A stretch of DNA of 64,000 nucleotides from Synaphobranchus kaupii (lineage: Eukaryota; Chordata; Actinopteri; Anguilliformes; Synaphobranchidae). The stretch covers positions 35,203,802-35,267,801 of the forward strand of contig CM056387.1 in assembly GCA_029718625.1 (NCBI GenBank), given 5' to 3'. The position numbers were made by a program, and so were the translations under genes. The notes beneath the pieces were generated by a model. It saw only the letters and a list, made by a program, of their open reading frames with translations, was not told the origin of the DNA and searched no databases. Positions 30,573 to 43,063 of this stretch are shown here, piece after piece (the stretch's first letter is position 1; each line of letters opens with the position of its first letter).

Positions 30573-33500
30573 CCTTACAGCTCTGTTCATAACCCGATAG
30601 CTCTGTTCATAACCCTACAGCTCTGTTCATAACCCTACAGCTCTGTTCATAACCCTACCAGCACTGTTCATAACCCTACAGCTTTGTTCATAACCCTACC
30701 AGCTCTGTTCATAACCCTACCAGCTCTGTTCATAACCCTACAGCTGTGTTCATAACCCTACAGCACTGTTCATAACCCTACCAGCACTGTTCATAACCCT
30801 ACAGCTCTGTTCATAACCCTACCAGCACTGTTCATAACCCTACCAGCTCTGTTCATAACCCTACCAGCTCTGTTCATAACCCTACAGCTTTGTTCATAAC
30901 CCTACCAGCTCTGTTCATAACCCTACCAGCTCTGTTCATAACCCTACAGCTCTGTTCATAACCTTACAGCTCTGTTCATAACCCTACAGCTCTGTTCCTA
31001 ACCCTACAGCTCTGTCCATACCCCCTATAGCTCTGTACATAACCCTACCAGCTCTGTTCATAACCCTACCAGCTCTGTACATAACCCTACCAGCTCTGTT
31101 CATAACCCTACCAGCACTGTTCATAACCCTACCAGCACTGTTCATAACCCTACAGCTCTGTTCATAACCCTACCAGCACTGTTCATAACCCTACCAGCTC
31201 TGTACATAACCCTACCAGCTCTGTTCATAACCCTACCAGCACTGTTCATAACCCTACCAGCACTGTGCATAACCCTACAGCTCTGTTCATAACCCTACCA
31301 GCTCTGTTCATAACCCTACAGCTCTGTTCATAACATTACAGCTCTGTTCATAACCCTATAGCTCTGGTCATAACCCTACAGCTCTGTTCATAACCCTACA
31401 GCTCTGTTCATAACCCTACCAGCTGTTCATAACCCTACCAGCACTGTTCATAACCCTACCAGCTCTGTTCATAACCCTACCAGCTCTGTTCATAACCCTA
31501 CAGCTCTGTTCATAACCCTACAGCTCTGTTCATAACCTTACAGCTCTGTTCATAACCCGATAGCTCTGTTCATAACCCTACAGCTCTGTTCATAACCCTA
31601 CAGCTCTGTTCATAACCCTACCAGCACTGTTCATAACCCTACCAGCTCTGTTCATAACCCTACAGCTTTGTTCATAACCCTACCAGCTTTGTTCATAACC
31701 CTACCAGCTCTGTTCATAACCCTACAGCTCTGTTCATAACCCTATAGCACTGTTCATAACCCTACCAGCACTGTTCATAACCCTACAGCTCTGTTCATAA
31801 CCCTACCAGCACTGTTCATAACCCTACCAGCTCTGTTCATAACCCTACCAGCTCTGTTCATAACCCTACAGCTCTGTTCATAACCTTACAGCTCTGTTCA
31901 TAACCCTACCAGCACTGTTCATAACCCTACCAGCTCTGTTCATAACCCTACCAGCACTGTTCATAACCCTACAGCTCTGTTCATAACCCTACCAGCACTG
32001 TTCATAACCCTACCAGCTCTGTTCATAACCCTACAGCTCTGTTCATAACCCTATAGCTCTGTTCATAACCCTACAGCTCTGTTCATAACCCTACAGCTCT
32101 GTTCATAACCTTACAGCTCTGTTCATAACCCTATAGCTCTGTTCATAACCCTACAGCTCTGTTCATAACCCTACCAGCTCTGTTCATAACCCTACCAGCA
32201 CTGTTCATAACCCTACAGCTCTGTCCATACCCCCTATAGCTCTGTACATAACCCTACAGCTCTGTCCATACCCCCTATAGCTCTGTTCATAACCCTACCA
32301 GCTCTGTTCATAACCCTACAGCTCTGTTCATAACCCTACCAGCACTGTTCTTAACCCTACCAGCTCTGTCCATAACCCTACAGCTCTGTTCATAACCCTA
32401 CAGCTCTGTCCATACCCCCTATAGCTCTGTTCATAACCCTACCAGCACTGGTCATAACCCTACAGCTCTGTCCATACCCCCTATATCTCTGTACATAACC
32501 CTACCAGCTCTGTTCATAACCCTATAGCTCTGTACATAACCCTACCAGCTCTGTTCATAACCTTACAGCTCTGTTCATAATCTCTACAGCTCTGTCCATA
32601 CCCCCTATAGCTCTGTACATAACCCTACCAGCTCTGTTCATAACCCTACCAGCACTGTTCATAACCCTACCAGCTCTGTTCATAACCCTACCAGCACTGT
32701 TCATAACCCTACCAGCTCTGTTCATAACCCTACAGCTCTGTTCATAACCCTATAGCACTGTTCATAACCCTACCAGCACTGTTCATAACCCTACAGCTCT
32801 GTTCATAACCCTACCAGCACTGTTCATAACCCTACCAGCTCTGTTCATAACCCTACCAGCTCTGTTCATAACCCTACAGCTCTGTTCATAACCTTACAGC
32901 TCTGTTCATAACCCTACCAGCACTGTTCATAACCCTACCAGCTCTGTTCATAACCCTACCAGCACTGTTCATAACCCTACAGCTCTGTTCATAACCCTAC
33001 CAGCACTGTTCATAACCCTACCAGCTCTGTTCATAACCCTACAGCTCTGTTCATAACCCTATAGCTCTGTTCATAACCCTACAGCTCTGTTCATAACCCT
33101 ACAGCTCTGTTCATAACCTTACAGCTCTGTTCATAACCCTATAGCTCTGTTCATAACCCTACAGCTCTGTTCATAACCCTACCAGCACTGTTCATAACCC
33201 TACCAGCTCTGTTCATAACCCTACCAGCACTGTTCATAACCCTACAGCTCTGTCCATACCCCCTATAGCTCTGTACATAACCCTACAGCTCTGTCCATAC
33301 CCCCTATAGCTCTGTTCATAACCCTACCAGCTCTGTTCATAACCCTACAGCTCTGTTCATAACCCTACCAGCACTGTTCTTAACCCTACCAGCTCTGTCC
33401 ATAACCCTACAGCTCTGTTCATAACCCTACAGCTCTGTCCATACCCCCTATAGCTCTGTTCATAACCCTACCAGCACTGGTCATAACCCTACAGCTCTGT

Positions 33501-33671
33501 CCATACCCCCTATATCTCTGTACATAACCCTACCAGCTCTGTTCATAACCCTATAGCTCTGTACATAACCCTACCAGCTCTGTTCATAACCTTACAGCTC
33601 TGTTCATAATCTCTACAGCTCTGTCCATACCCCCTATAGCTCTGTACATAACCCTACCAGCTCTGTTCATG
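30573..33671. repeat. ~20-bp minisatellite, about 150 copies, with a 1,029-bp higher-order duplication
   Basis: CTCTGTTCATAACCCTACAG and CACTGTTCATAACCCTACCAG units, with rarer CTGTCCATACCCCCTATAG variants. Rare variants repeat exactly 1,029 bp apart: CTGTTCTTAACC at 32346 and 33375, and the CTGTCCATACCCCC block at 32221 and 33250. Each unit includes AACCCTA, but not in telomere phase. Confidence 0.96.
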
Positions 33672-33976
33672 CCATTGGAAAGGCCATTGGAGTGAAAGCA
33701 GCAGATCCCGTCTCACACACTTATCCTCCTTTAGCTGCTGCCTGTTTATTTCCTTCACAGCTGCAGAAGTAATTAAGCTGCTGAAAGATAATTTCATTTT
33801 CCGGGTAATTAATTAATAAACCTCGTGCCAATCATACAAATGAATAAAAAACACACGTGCACAACAATGTTAGAAACTGAGACGCAGATATAGAGATGTA
33901 AGGAGTTGGTACTGAAAGAAAGATGTAGATATTGTAAGGAATATTCATTTAAATCTATACACGGGGCGTCACTTAT
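33672..33976. other. Single-copy-like island inside the minisatellite
   Basis: About 300 bp without the repeat, AT-rich in the middle. No gene or terminal repeats seen; it could be an old insertion or original flanking sequence. Confidence 0.45.
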
Positions 33977-34186
33977 GTACTGTTCATAACCCTACAGCTC
34001 TGTTCATAACCCTACCAGCACTGTCCATAACCCTACCAGCTCTGTTCATAACCCTACCAGCACTGTTCATAACCCTACAGCTCTGTTCATAACCCTACCA
34101 GCACAGTTCATAACCCTACCAGCTTTGTTCATAACCCTACCAGCTCTGTTCATAACCCTACAGCTCTGTTCATAACCTTACAGCGC
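33977..34186. repeat. ~20-bp minisatellite, right remnant
   Basis: About ten units of the same TGTTCATAACCCTAC repeat. It runs directly into the next array. Confidence 0.93.
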
Positions 34187-34638
34187 TGGCCCTCACACAC
34201 ACACACACACACAGCGCTGGCCCTCACACACACACACACACACAGCGCTGGCCCTCACAAACACACACAGCGCTGGCCCTCACACACACACACACAGCGC
34301 TGGCCCCTCACACACACACACACACACACACACAGCGCTGGCCCTCACACACACACACAGCCCTGGCCCTCACACACACACACACACAGCGCTGGCCCCT
34401 CACACACACACACACACACACACACAGCGCTGGCCCTCACACACACACACACACACAGCACTGGCCCCTCACACACACACACACACACACACACAGCGCT
34501 GGCCCTCACACACACACACACACAGCGCTGGCCCTCACACACACACACAGCGCTGGCCCTCACACACACACACACAGCGCTGGCCCCTCACACACACACA
34601 CAGCGCTGGCCCCTCACACACACACACACAGCGCTGGC

Positions 34639-34669
<31 letters not shown>

Positions 34670-34890
34670 GCGCTGGCCCTCACACACACACACACACACA
34701 CACACAGCCCTGGCCCTCACACACACACACACAGCGCTGGCCCTCACACACACACAGCCCTGGCCCTCACACACACACAGCTCTGGCCCTCACACACACA
34801 CAGTGCTGGCCCTCACACACACACAGCGCTGACCCTCACACACACAGCGCTGGCCCCTCACACACACACACACACACACACAGCGCTGGC

Positions 34891-34924
<34 letters not shown>

Positions 34925-35024
34925 CCCTGGCCCTCACACACACACACACACAGCGCTGGCCCCTCACACACACACACACACAGCGCTGGCCCTCACACAC
35001 ACACACACACACACAGCACTGGCC

Positions 35025-35055
<31 letters not shown>

Positions 35056-35063
35056 GCGCTGGC

Positions 35064-35099
<36 letters not shown>

Positions 35100-35212
35100 C
35101 GCTGGCCCTCACACACACACACAGCGCTGGCCCTCACACACACACACACAGCGCTGGCCCCTCACACACACACACAGCGCTGGCCCCTCACACACACACA
35201 CACAGCGCTGGC

Positions 35213-35248
<36 letters not shown>

Positions 35249-35255
35249 CGCTGGC

Positions 35256-35293
<38 letters not shown>

Positions 35294-35419
35294 CCCTGGC
35301 CCTCACACACACACACACAGCGCTGGCCCTCACACACACACAGCCCTGGCCCTCACACACACACAGCTCTGGCCCTCACACACACACAGTGCTGGCCCTC
35401 ACACACACACAGCGCTGGC

Positions 35420-35457
<38 letters not shown>

Positions 35458-35460
35458 CGC
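34187..35460. repeat. Compound minisatellite: GCGCTGGCCCT plus (CA)n
   Basis: Some 45 units of CAGCGCTGGCCCTCACACAC in which the CA run has very variable length (about 4 to 20 repeats). Variants are CCCTGG, CACTGG and GCCCCTC. Two segments around 34620-34850 and 35180-35420 have the same order of variants, suggesting a block duplication. Minus-strand Cys/Val ORFs are artefacts. Confidence 0.96.
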
Positions 35461-36404
35461 TAATGGGGCTCTTAGCAGCATTGTGATGTCATGCTAACCA
35501 ATAGCATGGTGTCATGCTAATTACCAATTGATACACAAAGTGCTATTATGGGGAAAGGTCTTTGGGTCAAGAGCTCAGAAGAAATTAGGTACAGCTTAAA
35601 TGTTTAACAGAAGTAGAATAACACCCATATTTTGTTCATATTATGTTTTCATATTAACATAGGCATGGCTATGAAAATAATGGGTTTATAATTGTGTGCG
35701 TGAGTGTGTGTGTGTGCTTACGTGTGTGGTGGGGTTCAGATATGCATTCAAAATTACATAGAAAACTAAATTAAATTGTATGAGTGCATTGAACAGTGGG
35801 GTCTAATATGATGGAAAGTGTATCAGTCATACAGGAGCTGAGCTCTGCCATTTTACAAGCTCCAAATCTCCCTATCATCCTGTCTGTTCAACAAAAATGC
35901 CTTTGCAATCAACACCCTGTAACAATGGCTGCTGTGTGCGTCCCTAAGTCCCAGTGCTGCCACCCTGGAACAGGACCCAATAATAACAATCTTTCAGTAT
36001 TAAGGCTCCACTGGAGGAGCCCCTTCAACTGCACTGATGGTAACATGTGTTTTTCAACCCCAGTACTGTACTGTACTGTACTGTACCTCAGTATGACCTC
36101 CCTGTTAAACCAGCTGTATTAGAAATGTTCACTGCATCCCAGCTCTGGTTAGTTCAGGAAATCTATTATTATTTAGCAAATTCCCCTGGATAATGCAAGA
36201 TTCACCAAACAGATATGCAATCTTGAAGTTACAGGGTCACAGTCAATTTCATTTTAATACAGTCAGGTCAGGAAACAAGCATTCAGACCGTTATGGGCAT
36301 TTCTCCAGTTTGTGAAGGGAAGCTTCATTTAGTTTCCTGATTTGAGTTGGGTTGGGCTGACCCCCCTCTCGCTGTGGGCCCTGTCCCCTGCCTGCGTGTA
36401 GTGG
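35461..36404. other. Gene-free interval
   Basis: Mixed sequence. A 108-codon ORF at 35796-36122 has no recognisable domain, and a short CTGTA repeat lies near 36065-36085. No exon signals seen. Confidence 0.45.
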
Positions 36405-37282
36405 TGATACATTCACATGGCTTCTCATACCATAGCTATGCTGACGACACTCAACTCTTCCTCTCTTTCCCTCCCTCCACCCCACAGGTTAAGGAGAGGA
36501 TATCTGCTTGTCTGACTGACATCTCGGAGTGGATGGCTACCCATCACCTGAAGCTCAACCTTGACAAGACAGAGCTCCTCTTCATGCCGTACAAGACCTC
36601 CCCACTACATGACCTCTCCATCACCGTTGATGGGACCGTGGTGGCTGCCTCCCGCTCTGCAAGGAACCTGGGGGTGGTCCTGGACGACCGGCTGGACTTC
36701 AAAGAGCACATCAGGGCGACGGCACGGTCCTGCAGGTTCCTCCTGTACAACATCAGGAGGATTCGACCGTACCTGACCACCTACTCCACCCAGCTTCTTG
36801 TCCAGACCATGGTCACCTCACGCCTGGACTACTGCAACTCCCTGCTCGCAAGCCTGCCGGCCTGCGCCATTCTGCCTCTTCAACTGATCCAGAATGCAGC
36901 TGCCCGGCTTGTGTTCAACCTCCCGAAATTTTCCCACGTAACCCCCCTGCTGAGGTCTCTCCACTGGCTGCCAGTTGCAGCCAGGATCAGGTTCAAAGTT
37001 CTGACCCTGGCCTACACTGCAGCCAATAGGACAGGCCCCGCCTACCTGCAGGACTTAATCCAGAACTATGTTCCTGCTCGACCACTTCGCTCTTCTACAG
37101 CAGGGCGACTGGCACTTCCCCCCCTCCGTGTCAAAGGCTCTCGCTTGTCCCGACTGCGGAGTTTTTCCACATTAGCTCCTCAGTGGTGGAATGAACTTCC
37201 CATTCCCCTACGTTCTACTCCAACCCTGCCTGCATTCCGTCGAGGCCTGAAGACACACCTCTTCAGACTCCACCTTGACTGA
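36405..37282 (+). CDS. L2 LINE ORF2, C-terminal part (open, 5'-truncated)
   Basis: The frame runs without a break to the stop at 37282. It enters just before the RT active site, FSYHSYADDTQLFLSFPPST (YADD near 36440). SEWMATHHLKLNLDKTELL, the primer-grip region NLGVVLDDRLDFKEHI and the thumb DYCNSLLASLP follow, then the conserved C-terminal RSFSTLAPQWWNELP. The endonuclease and most RT fingers are lost. The absence of stops over about 290 codons suggests a fairly recent insertion. It cannot transpose by itself. Confidence 0.88.
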
Positions 37283-37563
37283 TACCCTCACCTAGGAATA
37301 TCAGTTCCCTGTTCCCTGTGTTTTCCTGTCTGTTTATTATAGTTTACAATAGTATTTGGAATGGCAGTGTGGTGTTGCTGATTTTCCCACAGCTTACTGT
37401 GAACTACAGTCGACGCTCATTGCTAGGGATAGCTGCTACATTATGTGAAGGATGTGCTTTGCCCTGTCTGTTCTGTAGTGATCTTGATAATGTCTCTGTA
37501 CGCACTTACTGTACGTCGCTTTGGATAAAAGCGTCTGCTAAATAAATGTAATGTAATGTAATG
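36405..37563 (+). mobile_element. L2-type LINE, 3' part
   Basis: A 5'-truncated copy ending in the usual fish L2 3' end: CGCTTTGGATAAAAGCGTCT, then GCTAAATAAATGTAATG repeats at 37520-37563. The coding part holds the end of RT and the thumb. Confidence 0.9.
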
Positions 37564-38435
37564 TGTAGCTGGGGGAGCACTGATAAAGACGCGCTCATTT
37601 CCTGCAGGTTGAGTGCGCTGCCTATCTGCTTCCCCTCAGCCCTCTCTGTCAGCAGCAGAGTCTGTAGCCAGACCTCACAGATAACACACTCACTGCCCCT
37701 AACAACCACCCTAACAACCCCCCAAACAATCCCTGTAACAACCGCCCCTAACAACCCCCCTAACAACTGCTTCCCGAGGGAAATGTAAAGGCCAGCTTCC
37801 CGAGGGCGTTCTGTAGTCGTGGGTCTGCAGGCCTCAGTGGCCCGGACCAGCAGTGCTGGAAGAAGAAGAAGAAGAAGAATAGACCAATAAAAATGCTTTC
37901 ATATAGAGTGACATTTTGGACAGCCTATCAGAGCCCATGCAGCTGGTCTGCTGAGGCTGAATACATGGAGCACTCCCAGATGTGCTGTGAAGTATTTAGC
38001 CCTGGTTAGGCCTGGGACAGAATGCAGAGCGAGCGTTTGCTCATGTCTGTTTCAGACAGAGGAAAGCAGACCTGTATCTCTGCTGTAGTCGAAGGGCAGG
38101 TAATTAGCTGTGAAAGTGCCCATAATTCTGGAATACTGCAGGTATATATCAGTGCACACAACTACGCCCTTTACTGTCTAATAAGCACCTTTTTCCAGCA
38201 TGTCAAGCCTCTCCACTATAAAGGTTGCCAACAAAGGCATTCACAGACTTAATGCCCTGAAGTGCATGGATCACCAGCGGCCTAGAGGGCCCGTTTGGAC
38301 TGATCAGAAATAATAACAACGTGAATAACTTAGTATATCAGAGTAGCTGTTACAGAGCAAAACAAAATTAATTTAATAATAACATCTTTCTTTGGGATCC
38401 AGAGGTCATGTCTGGAGGCTTTATTCAAACACTTT
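37564..38435. other. Gene-free interval
   Basis: Mixed sequence with a degenerate CCCTAACAAC repeat (about 37695-37770) and a short GAA run (37861-37880). Short ORFs here are domainless. Confidence 0.5.
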
Positions 38436-38750
38436 CTCTCTTAAACACTCTCTCACTTAAACACTCTCTCACTTAAACACTTTCTCACTTAAACACTCTC
38501 TCACTTAAACACTCTCTCACTTAAACACTCTCTCACTTAAACACTCTCTCACTTAAACACTCTCTCTTAAACACTCTCTCACTTAAACACTCTCTCTCTT
38601 AAACACTCTCTCACTTAAACACTCTCTCACTTAAACACTCTCTCTCTTAAACACTCACTTAAACACTCGCTCACTTAAACACTCTCTCATTTAAACACTC
38701 TCTCTCTTAAACACTCTCTCTCTTAAACACTCTCTCTTCTAAACACTCTG
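38436..38750. repeat. CTCTCT/TTAAACA minisatellite, left part
   Basis: 16-18-bp units, CTCTCTCACTTAAACA or CTCTCTCTTAAACA. Interrupted at 38751 by a Tx1-clade LINE. Confidence 0.95.
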
Positions 38751-41325
38751 CATTGCTGCGTGAGTGTTTTCAGGTGGGATTTTTACCCATCTCATGTAGG
38801 CGTGCAGCACTCTCCCTATTACCAAAAAAGGGGGACTTGACTCTACTAAAAAACTGGAGGCCTGTTGCACTGCTCTGTACAGATTACAAGGTACTATCAA
38901 AGGTTTTATCGAACAGGTTGAAAGATTTTTTAGAAATACTTATTCAGAAGGACCAATCATATTGTGTGCCGGGTCGCTCTATAACCGATAACTTATTTCT
39001 GATGAGAGATGCTTTGGACGCGTGCAAACTGTACAACTTGGATGTAGGTATTCTGTCATTAGACCAAGAAAAGGCATTTGATAGAGTGGACCATGTTTTT
39101 TTGTTCTCCACTTTACGGGCCTTTGGTTTTGGGGAGGGGTTCTTGAATTGGGTGAGGTTGCTGTATAGGGGTAAAATGGTGGGTGGTTTGAGCCGTCCAG
39201 TGCCAGTCCAGAGGGGGATCAGGCCGGGGTGCCCGATTTCAGGCCAGCTGTACAGCTTAGTAATAGAGCCCTTGCTGTGCAGGCTGAGGGACAGACTTAT
39301 TGGGCTTTCACTACCAGGGGCATCAAAAAGATCAGCCTTACTTGTGTCGGCCTATGCTGACGATATAACTGTTTTTATCAGTGGACAGAGGGATATTCAG
39401 GTGTTAGAGGAGAGCCTGAGGATCTATGGAAATGCTTCATCTTCCAAGATAAACTGGGAGAAGAGTGTGGCCTTACAAGTAGGGAGATGGGGGGAGAGAA
39501 CAGCACCTAGACTGCCAGGGGGGACTAGGTGGGAGAGGGAAGGCATGAAAGTTTTAGGAGTTTTTTTGGGGACTGAGGCCTATCAGAGGAAGAATTGGGA
39601 GGGTGTAGTGGAGAAGGTGTGTGCCAGACTATCCAAATGGAAATGGTTGCTACGCCAGCTGTCATATAGGGGGAGAGTTCTAGTGGTCAATAACTTGGTT
39701 GCCTCGTCATTATGGCACAAACTGATGGTACTACCTCCACCACGTGGCCTGATTGAGGAACTACAGAGGATCCTTGTGGACTTTTTTTGGTCCGGTCACC
39801 ACTGGATTAGAGCTGCGGCTCTTTATCTTCCCATCTGTGAGGGAGGCCAAGGCCTTGTGGACATCATCTCACGGGTGATGGCCTTTCGACTCCAGGTGGC
39901 ACAGAAGCTGCTGTATCACTGTGGACTGACCTGGCTGGATACAGCATGCTTACTATTAAGAAGAGCAGGTCGCCTGGGGTATGACAGGCAGCTTTTTCTG
40001 CTGACACCTGGAGAGGCGGACCTAACTGGACTCACGCCTTTTTATGAGTCGGTGCTTCAGGCCTGGCGGGTATTTGAAGTCACCCATGCGCCGGATGCCA
40101 CGCCAGGGATGTGGCTGTTTGAGGAGCCCCTTTTCTTCAACCGGTTTTCAAATGCAAAGACCTTGTCCTCGGCCAGTTTGAGGTCTGCCCTGCGTGAGGG
40201 AGGCTGTGTAAAGCTGGGTCATCTTGTTAAGGCCTCCAGTGAATCAATTGAAATGTTGGCGGAGTTGGCTGGGATTAGGTCAATAAGAACCTTACAGCGT
40301 GTGGTGGAGGAGGTCTGTGGGTCCCTACCAGGTCCCTACAGAGTGTATGTTGAGGATTGTACTCTATCTGACCAGTGGGATGATGAGTGAGTACAGTTTC
40401 CCCACCTTGGATGTCTCTCCTGTTGTGGGAGATTGGCAAGAAGATGGAGGTTTCCTGTCTTTTAAAATCCCAGAATTAGGGGAGTTTGAAAAGGTGGGGA
40501 AGAAGGCAGCATACTTCATTTGCGTGAAGGTGCTGCACAGATGCTCTCTGGCAGGGATGAAGGCATCAAGGTGGACTGAGTTTTTTGGCCCGGACGTATC
40601 CTCAAAAGGCAGCTGGCGGTCCCTGTACAAGCTGCCCATTGAAAAGAGGGCAGCTGACCTCCAGTGGAGGATTGTGCACGGGTCTATAGCTACCAACAGG
40701 TATCTGGCACACCTGGACCCAAGTAATGGGGTGGGTTGTCCATTTTGTTTACAACCGGAATCAATAGCTCACCTGTTTATTGAGTGTTTTAGGTTGACAG
40801 GGGTGTTTAGGTTAGTTGAGGCTCTGTTTCTTAACTTGGGGGAGGTTTTTTCTTTTGACTGTTTTATTTTTGGGCCTAAATACACAAAAAAGAAGCGGCC
40901 AGTGCACACACTGATTAATTTTGTCTCCGGTATGGCGAAGTTGGCCATTTGGAAAACAAGGCGCAACAAAATCCAGGGACTGAATACTTTAGATCCAGTA
41001 ATGATGATGAAAGGGATGTTGGCTGCTCGACTTAGGGTGGAGGCAGCATACTATGCGCTGGTGGGGAATATGGGAGGTTTTGTCTGTACTTGGTGTGTGG
41101 GGGGTGCTCTATGTACATTGAATGATGATGGTGATTTATTGTTTGGTTTTTAGACAGTGTGTCATTTATTTATTTTTTCATTTTATTTTCTTTTCTTTTT
41201 TTTCTCTCCCTGTGAGTCTTTAATGTAAGCCGTTGGATTATATGTTTGTCTTTGTACTAATTCCCCAGTGTGATTGCACAGTGGAAGGAGTTTTTGTTCA
41301 ATAAAGCATTTGATCAATCAATCTC
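38751..41325 (+). mobile_element. Tx1-clade LINE copy 1, inserted in the CT-rich array
   Basis: 5'-truncated, from RT to a short 3' UTR with an AATAAA signal (41300) and end GATCAATCAAT. Array sequence stands directly on both sides. Same orientation as copy 2 at 43064-43865. Confidence 0.85.
38753..41153 (+). pseudogene. Tx1-clade LINE ORF2: reverse transcriptase and C-terminal domain
   Basis: The protein would carry out target-primed reverse transcription. The first frame (to 40390) starts at the LPKKGDLTLLKNWRPVALL box and has LDQEKAFDRVDHVFL (catalytic Asp), RGIRPGCPISGQLYSL and VSAYADDITVF (YADD near 39350), a thumb and a long connection. One frame break near 40385 leads to the C-terminal part (to 41153), which includes a zinc knuckle, CPFCLQPESIAHLFIEC (C-x2-C-x8-H-x4-C, about 40738-40788). 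The endonuclease is missing. The wording of the RT boxes places it in the Tx1/L1 group of fish LINEs, many of which have fixed target sites. Apart from the single break it is well preserved. Confidence 0.85.
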
Positions 41326-43063
41326 TCTTAAACACTCTCTCACTTAAACACTCTCTCTCTTAAACACTCTCTCACTTAAACACTCTCTCTTTTAAACACT
41401 CTCTCTCTTAAACACTCTCTCTCTTAAACACTCTCTCACTTAAACACTCTCTCTTTTAAACACTCTCTCTCTTAAACACTCTCTCTCTTAAACACTCTCT
41501 CACTTAAACACTCTCTCTTTTAAACACTCTCTCGCTTAAACACTCTCTCTCTTAAACACTCTCTCTCTTAAACACTCTCTCTTAAACACTCTCTCTCTTA
41601 AACACTCTCTCTCTTAAACACTCTCTCACTTAAACACTCTCTCTCTTAAACACTCTCTCACTTAAACACTCTCTCACTTAAACACTCTCTCTCTTAAACA
41701 CTCTCTCTCTTAAACACTCTCTCACTTAAACACTCTCTCTCTTAAACACTCTCTCACTTAAACACTCTCTCTCTTAAACACTCTCTCTCTTAAACACTCT
41801 CTCTCTTAAACACTCTCTCTCTTAAACACTCTCTCACTTAAACACTCTCTCTCTTAAACACTCTCTCACTTAAACACTCTCTCTCTTAAACACTCTCTCT
41901 CTTAAACACTCTCTCACTTAAACACTCTCTCACTTAAACACTCTCTCTCTTAAACACTCTCTCTCTTAAACACTCTCTCACTTAAACACTCTCTCTCTTA
42001 AACACTATCTCACTTAAACACTCTCTCACTTAAACACTCTCTCACTTAAACACTCTCTCTCTTAAACACTCTCTCACTTAAACACTCTCTCACTTAAACA
42101 CTCTCTCTCTTAAACACTCTCACTTAAACACTCTCTCTCTTAAACACTCTCTCACTTAAACACTCTCTCTCTTAAACACTCTCTCTTTTAAACACTCGCT
42201 CACTTAAACACTCTCTCTCTTAAACACTCTCTCACTTAAACACTCTCTCGCTTAAACACTCTCTCTCTTAAACACTCTCTCTCTTAAACACTCTCTCTTA
42301 AACACTCTCTCTCTTAAACACTCTCTCTCTTAAACACTCTCTCACTTAAACACTCTCTCTCTTAAACACTCTCTCACTTAAACACTCTCTCACTTAAACA
42401 CTCTCTCTCTTAAACACTCTCTCTCTTAAACACTCTCTCTCTTAAACACTCTCTCACTTAAACACTCTCTCTCTTAAACACTCTCTCTCTTAAACACTCT
42501 CTCACTTAAACACTCTCTCACTTAAACACTCTCTCTCTTAAACACTCTCTCTCTTAAACACTCTCTCACTTAAACACTCTCTCACTTAAACACTCTCTCT
42601 CTTAAACACTCTCTCACTTAAACACTCGCTCACTTAAACACTCTCTCTCTTAAACACTCTCTCACTTAAACACTCTCTCACTTAAACACTCTCTCTTTTA
42701 AACACTCTCTCACTTAAACACTCTCTCTTTTAAACACTCTCTCACTTAAACACTCTCTCTCTTAAACACTCTCTCACTTAAACACTCTCTCACTTAAACA
42801 CTCTCTCTTTTAAACACTCACTCACTTAAACACTCTCTCACTTAAACACTCTCTCTTTTAAACACTCTTTCACTTAAACACTCTCTCTTTTAAACACTCT
42901 CTCACTTAAACACTCTCTCTCTTAAACACTCTCTCACTTAAACACTCTCTCTTTTAAACACTCTCTCACTTAAACACTCTCTCTCTTAAACACTCTCTCT
43001 TTTAAACACTCTCTCACTTAAACACTCTCTCACTTAAACCCTCTCTCGCTTAAACACTCTCTC
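41326..43063. repeat. CTCTCT/TTAAACA minisatellite, central part, ~105 copies
   Basis: About 1.7 kb of units alternating CTCTCTCTTAAACA, CTCTCTCACTTAAACA and CTCTCTTTTAAACA. Ends at the second LINE. Confidence 0.97.

Noticed and set aside
30573..33671. Interstitial telomere array
   Set aside because: AACCCTA occurs once per ~20-bp unit but never as tandem TTAGGG/CCCTAA.
34345..35360. Cys/Val-rich minus-strand ORFs
   Set aside because: Translation of (CA)n and GCGCTGGCCCT repeats.
35796..36122. 108-codon ORF as a host gene
   Set aside because: No domain, weak context and no splice or promoter signals nearby.
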